Below, piece after piece: positions 13,188 to 13,252 of a DNA stretch of 13,252 bases. Within the stretch, counting starts at the first letter, position 1, and every line of letters begins with the position of its first letter. The position numbers and the translations under genes are program-made. The stretch is from Candidatus Bathyarchaeota archaeon (lineage in GTDB: Archaea > Thermoproteota > Bathyarchaeia > Bathyarchaeales > DTEX01), in assembly GCA_018397055.1 (NCBI GenBank), contig JAGTQS010000050.1, forward strand, positions 1 through 13,252. The letters run 5' to 3'. Under the pieces are notes generated by a model that had not been told where the DNA came from, searched no databases, and saw only the letters and a program-made list of their open reading frames with translations.

Positions 13188-13252
13188 GTGTTTAATCAGT
13201 TTTGTGGACATAGTTTTGATGAAGGGAGAAAGACCGTAAGCGCTGCTCTAGG

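Noticed and set aside
1..13252. CRISPR array or integrase attachment site at the tRNA genes
   Set aside because: No regularly spaced repeats, and no integrase gene or partial tRNA copy beside either tRNA.

Overview
The window is archaeal and most likely comes from an anaerobic member of the TACK lineages (Bathyarchaeia-like is my best guess; this is inference). The evidence is an archaeal 4-demethylwyosine synthase (Taw1), a DUF373 membrane protein, a COG1340-type coiled-coil protein, an HdrC-HdrB pair, archaeal box A promoters, GTG/TTG starts, and a tRNA-Tyr gene with several introns at non-canonical positions. The last trait is best known from Thermoproteales and their relatives.

Left part (1-2893) is accessory. 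It holds a zinc-ribbon/Mrr-like nuclease gene on the minus strand, a decayed DDE transposase with two in-frame stops, and a 135-bp MITE-like element with 19-bp terminal inverted repeats and a 7-bp target duplication. The rest is AT-rich spacer. Centre-left (2894-5465) has taw1 on the minus strand, divergent from a coupled hdrC-hdrB pair whose HdrA partner is not in the window. Centre (5752-8262) has a cytoplasmic sulfatase-fold hydrolase with Thr where sulfatases have Cys/Ser, followed by a polytopic protein of the lysylphosphatidylglycerol synthase/flippase-like family.

Two divergent tRNA genes follow. tRNA-Ala(CGC) is on the minus strand. tRNA-Tyr(GTA) on the plus strand folds into a normal 77-nt tRNA only if four separate introns (31, 46, 30 and 33 nt) are removed, two of them in the T arm around a six-nucleotide exon. 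This is the most striking feature of the window.

The right part (8746-11814) is a locus of an exported DUF4430 protein, an ECF-transporter S-component-like membrane protein, and a divergent coiled-coil protein. A tandem duplication of about 1.03 kb (9279-10314 and 10315-11342) has split it. One S-component copy has a frameshift caused by an 8-bp net insertion that matches, inverted, a sequence about 200 bp away; the other has a foreign C-terminus. One coiled-coil copy is truncated, and the other carries a frameshift in a run of nine A. The window closes with an intact DUF373 gene.
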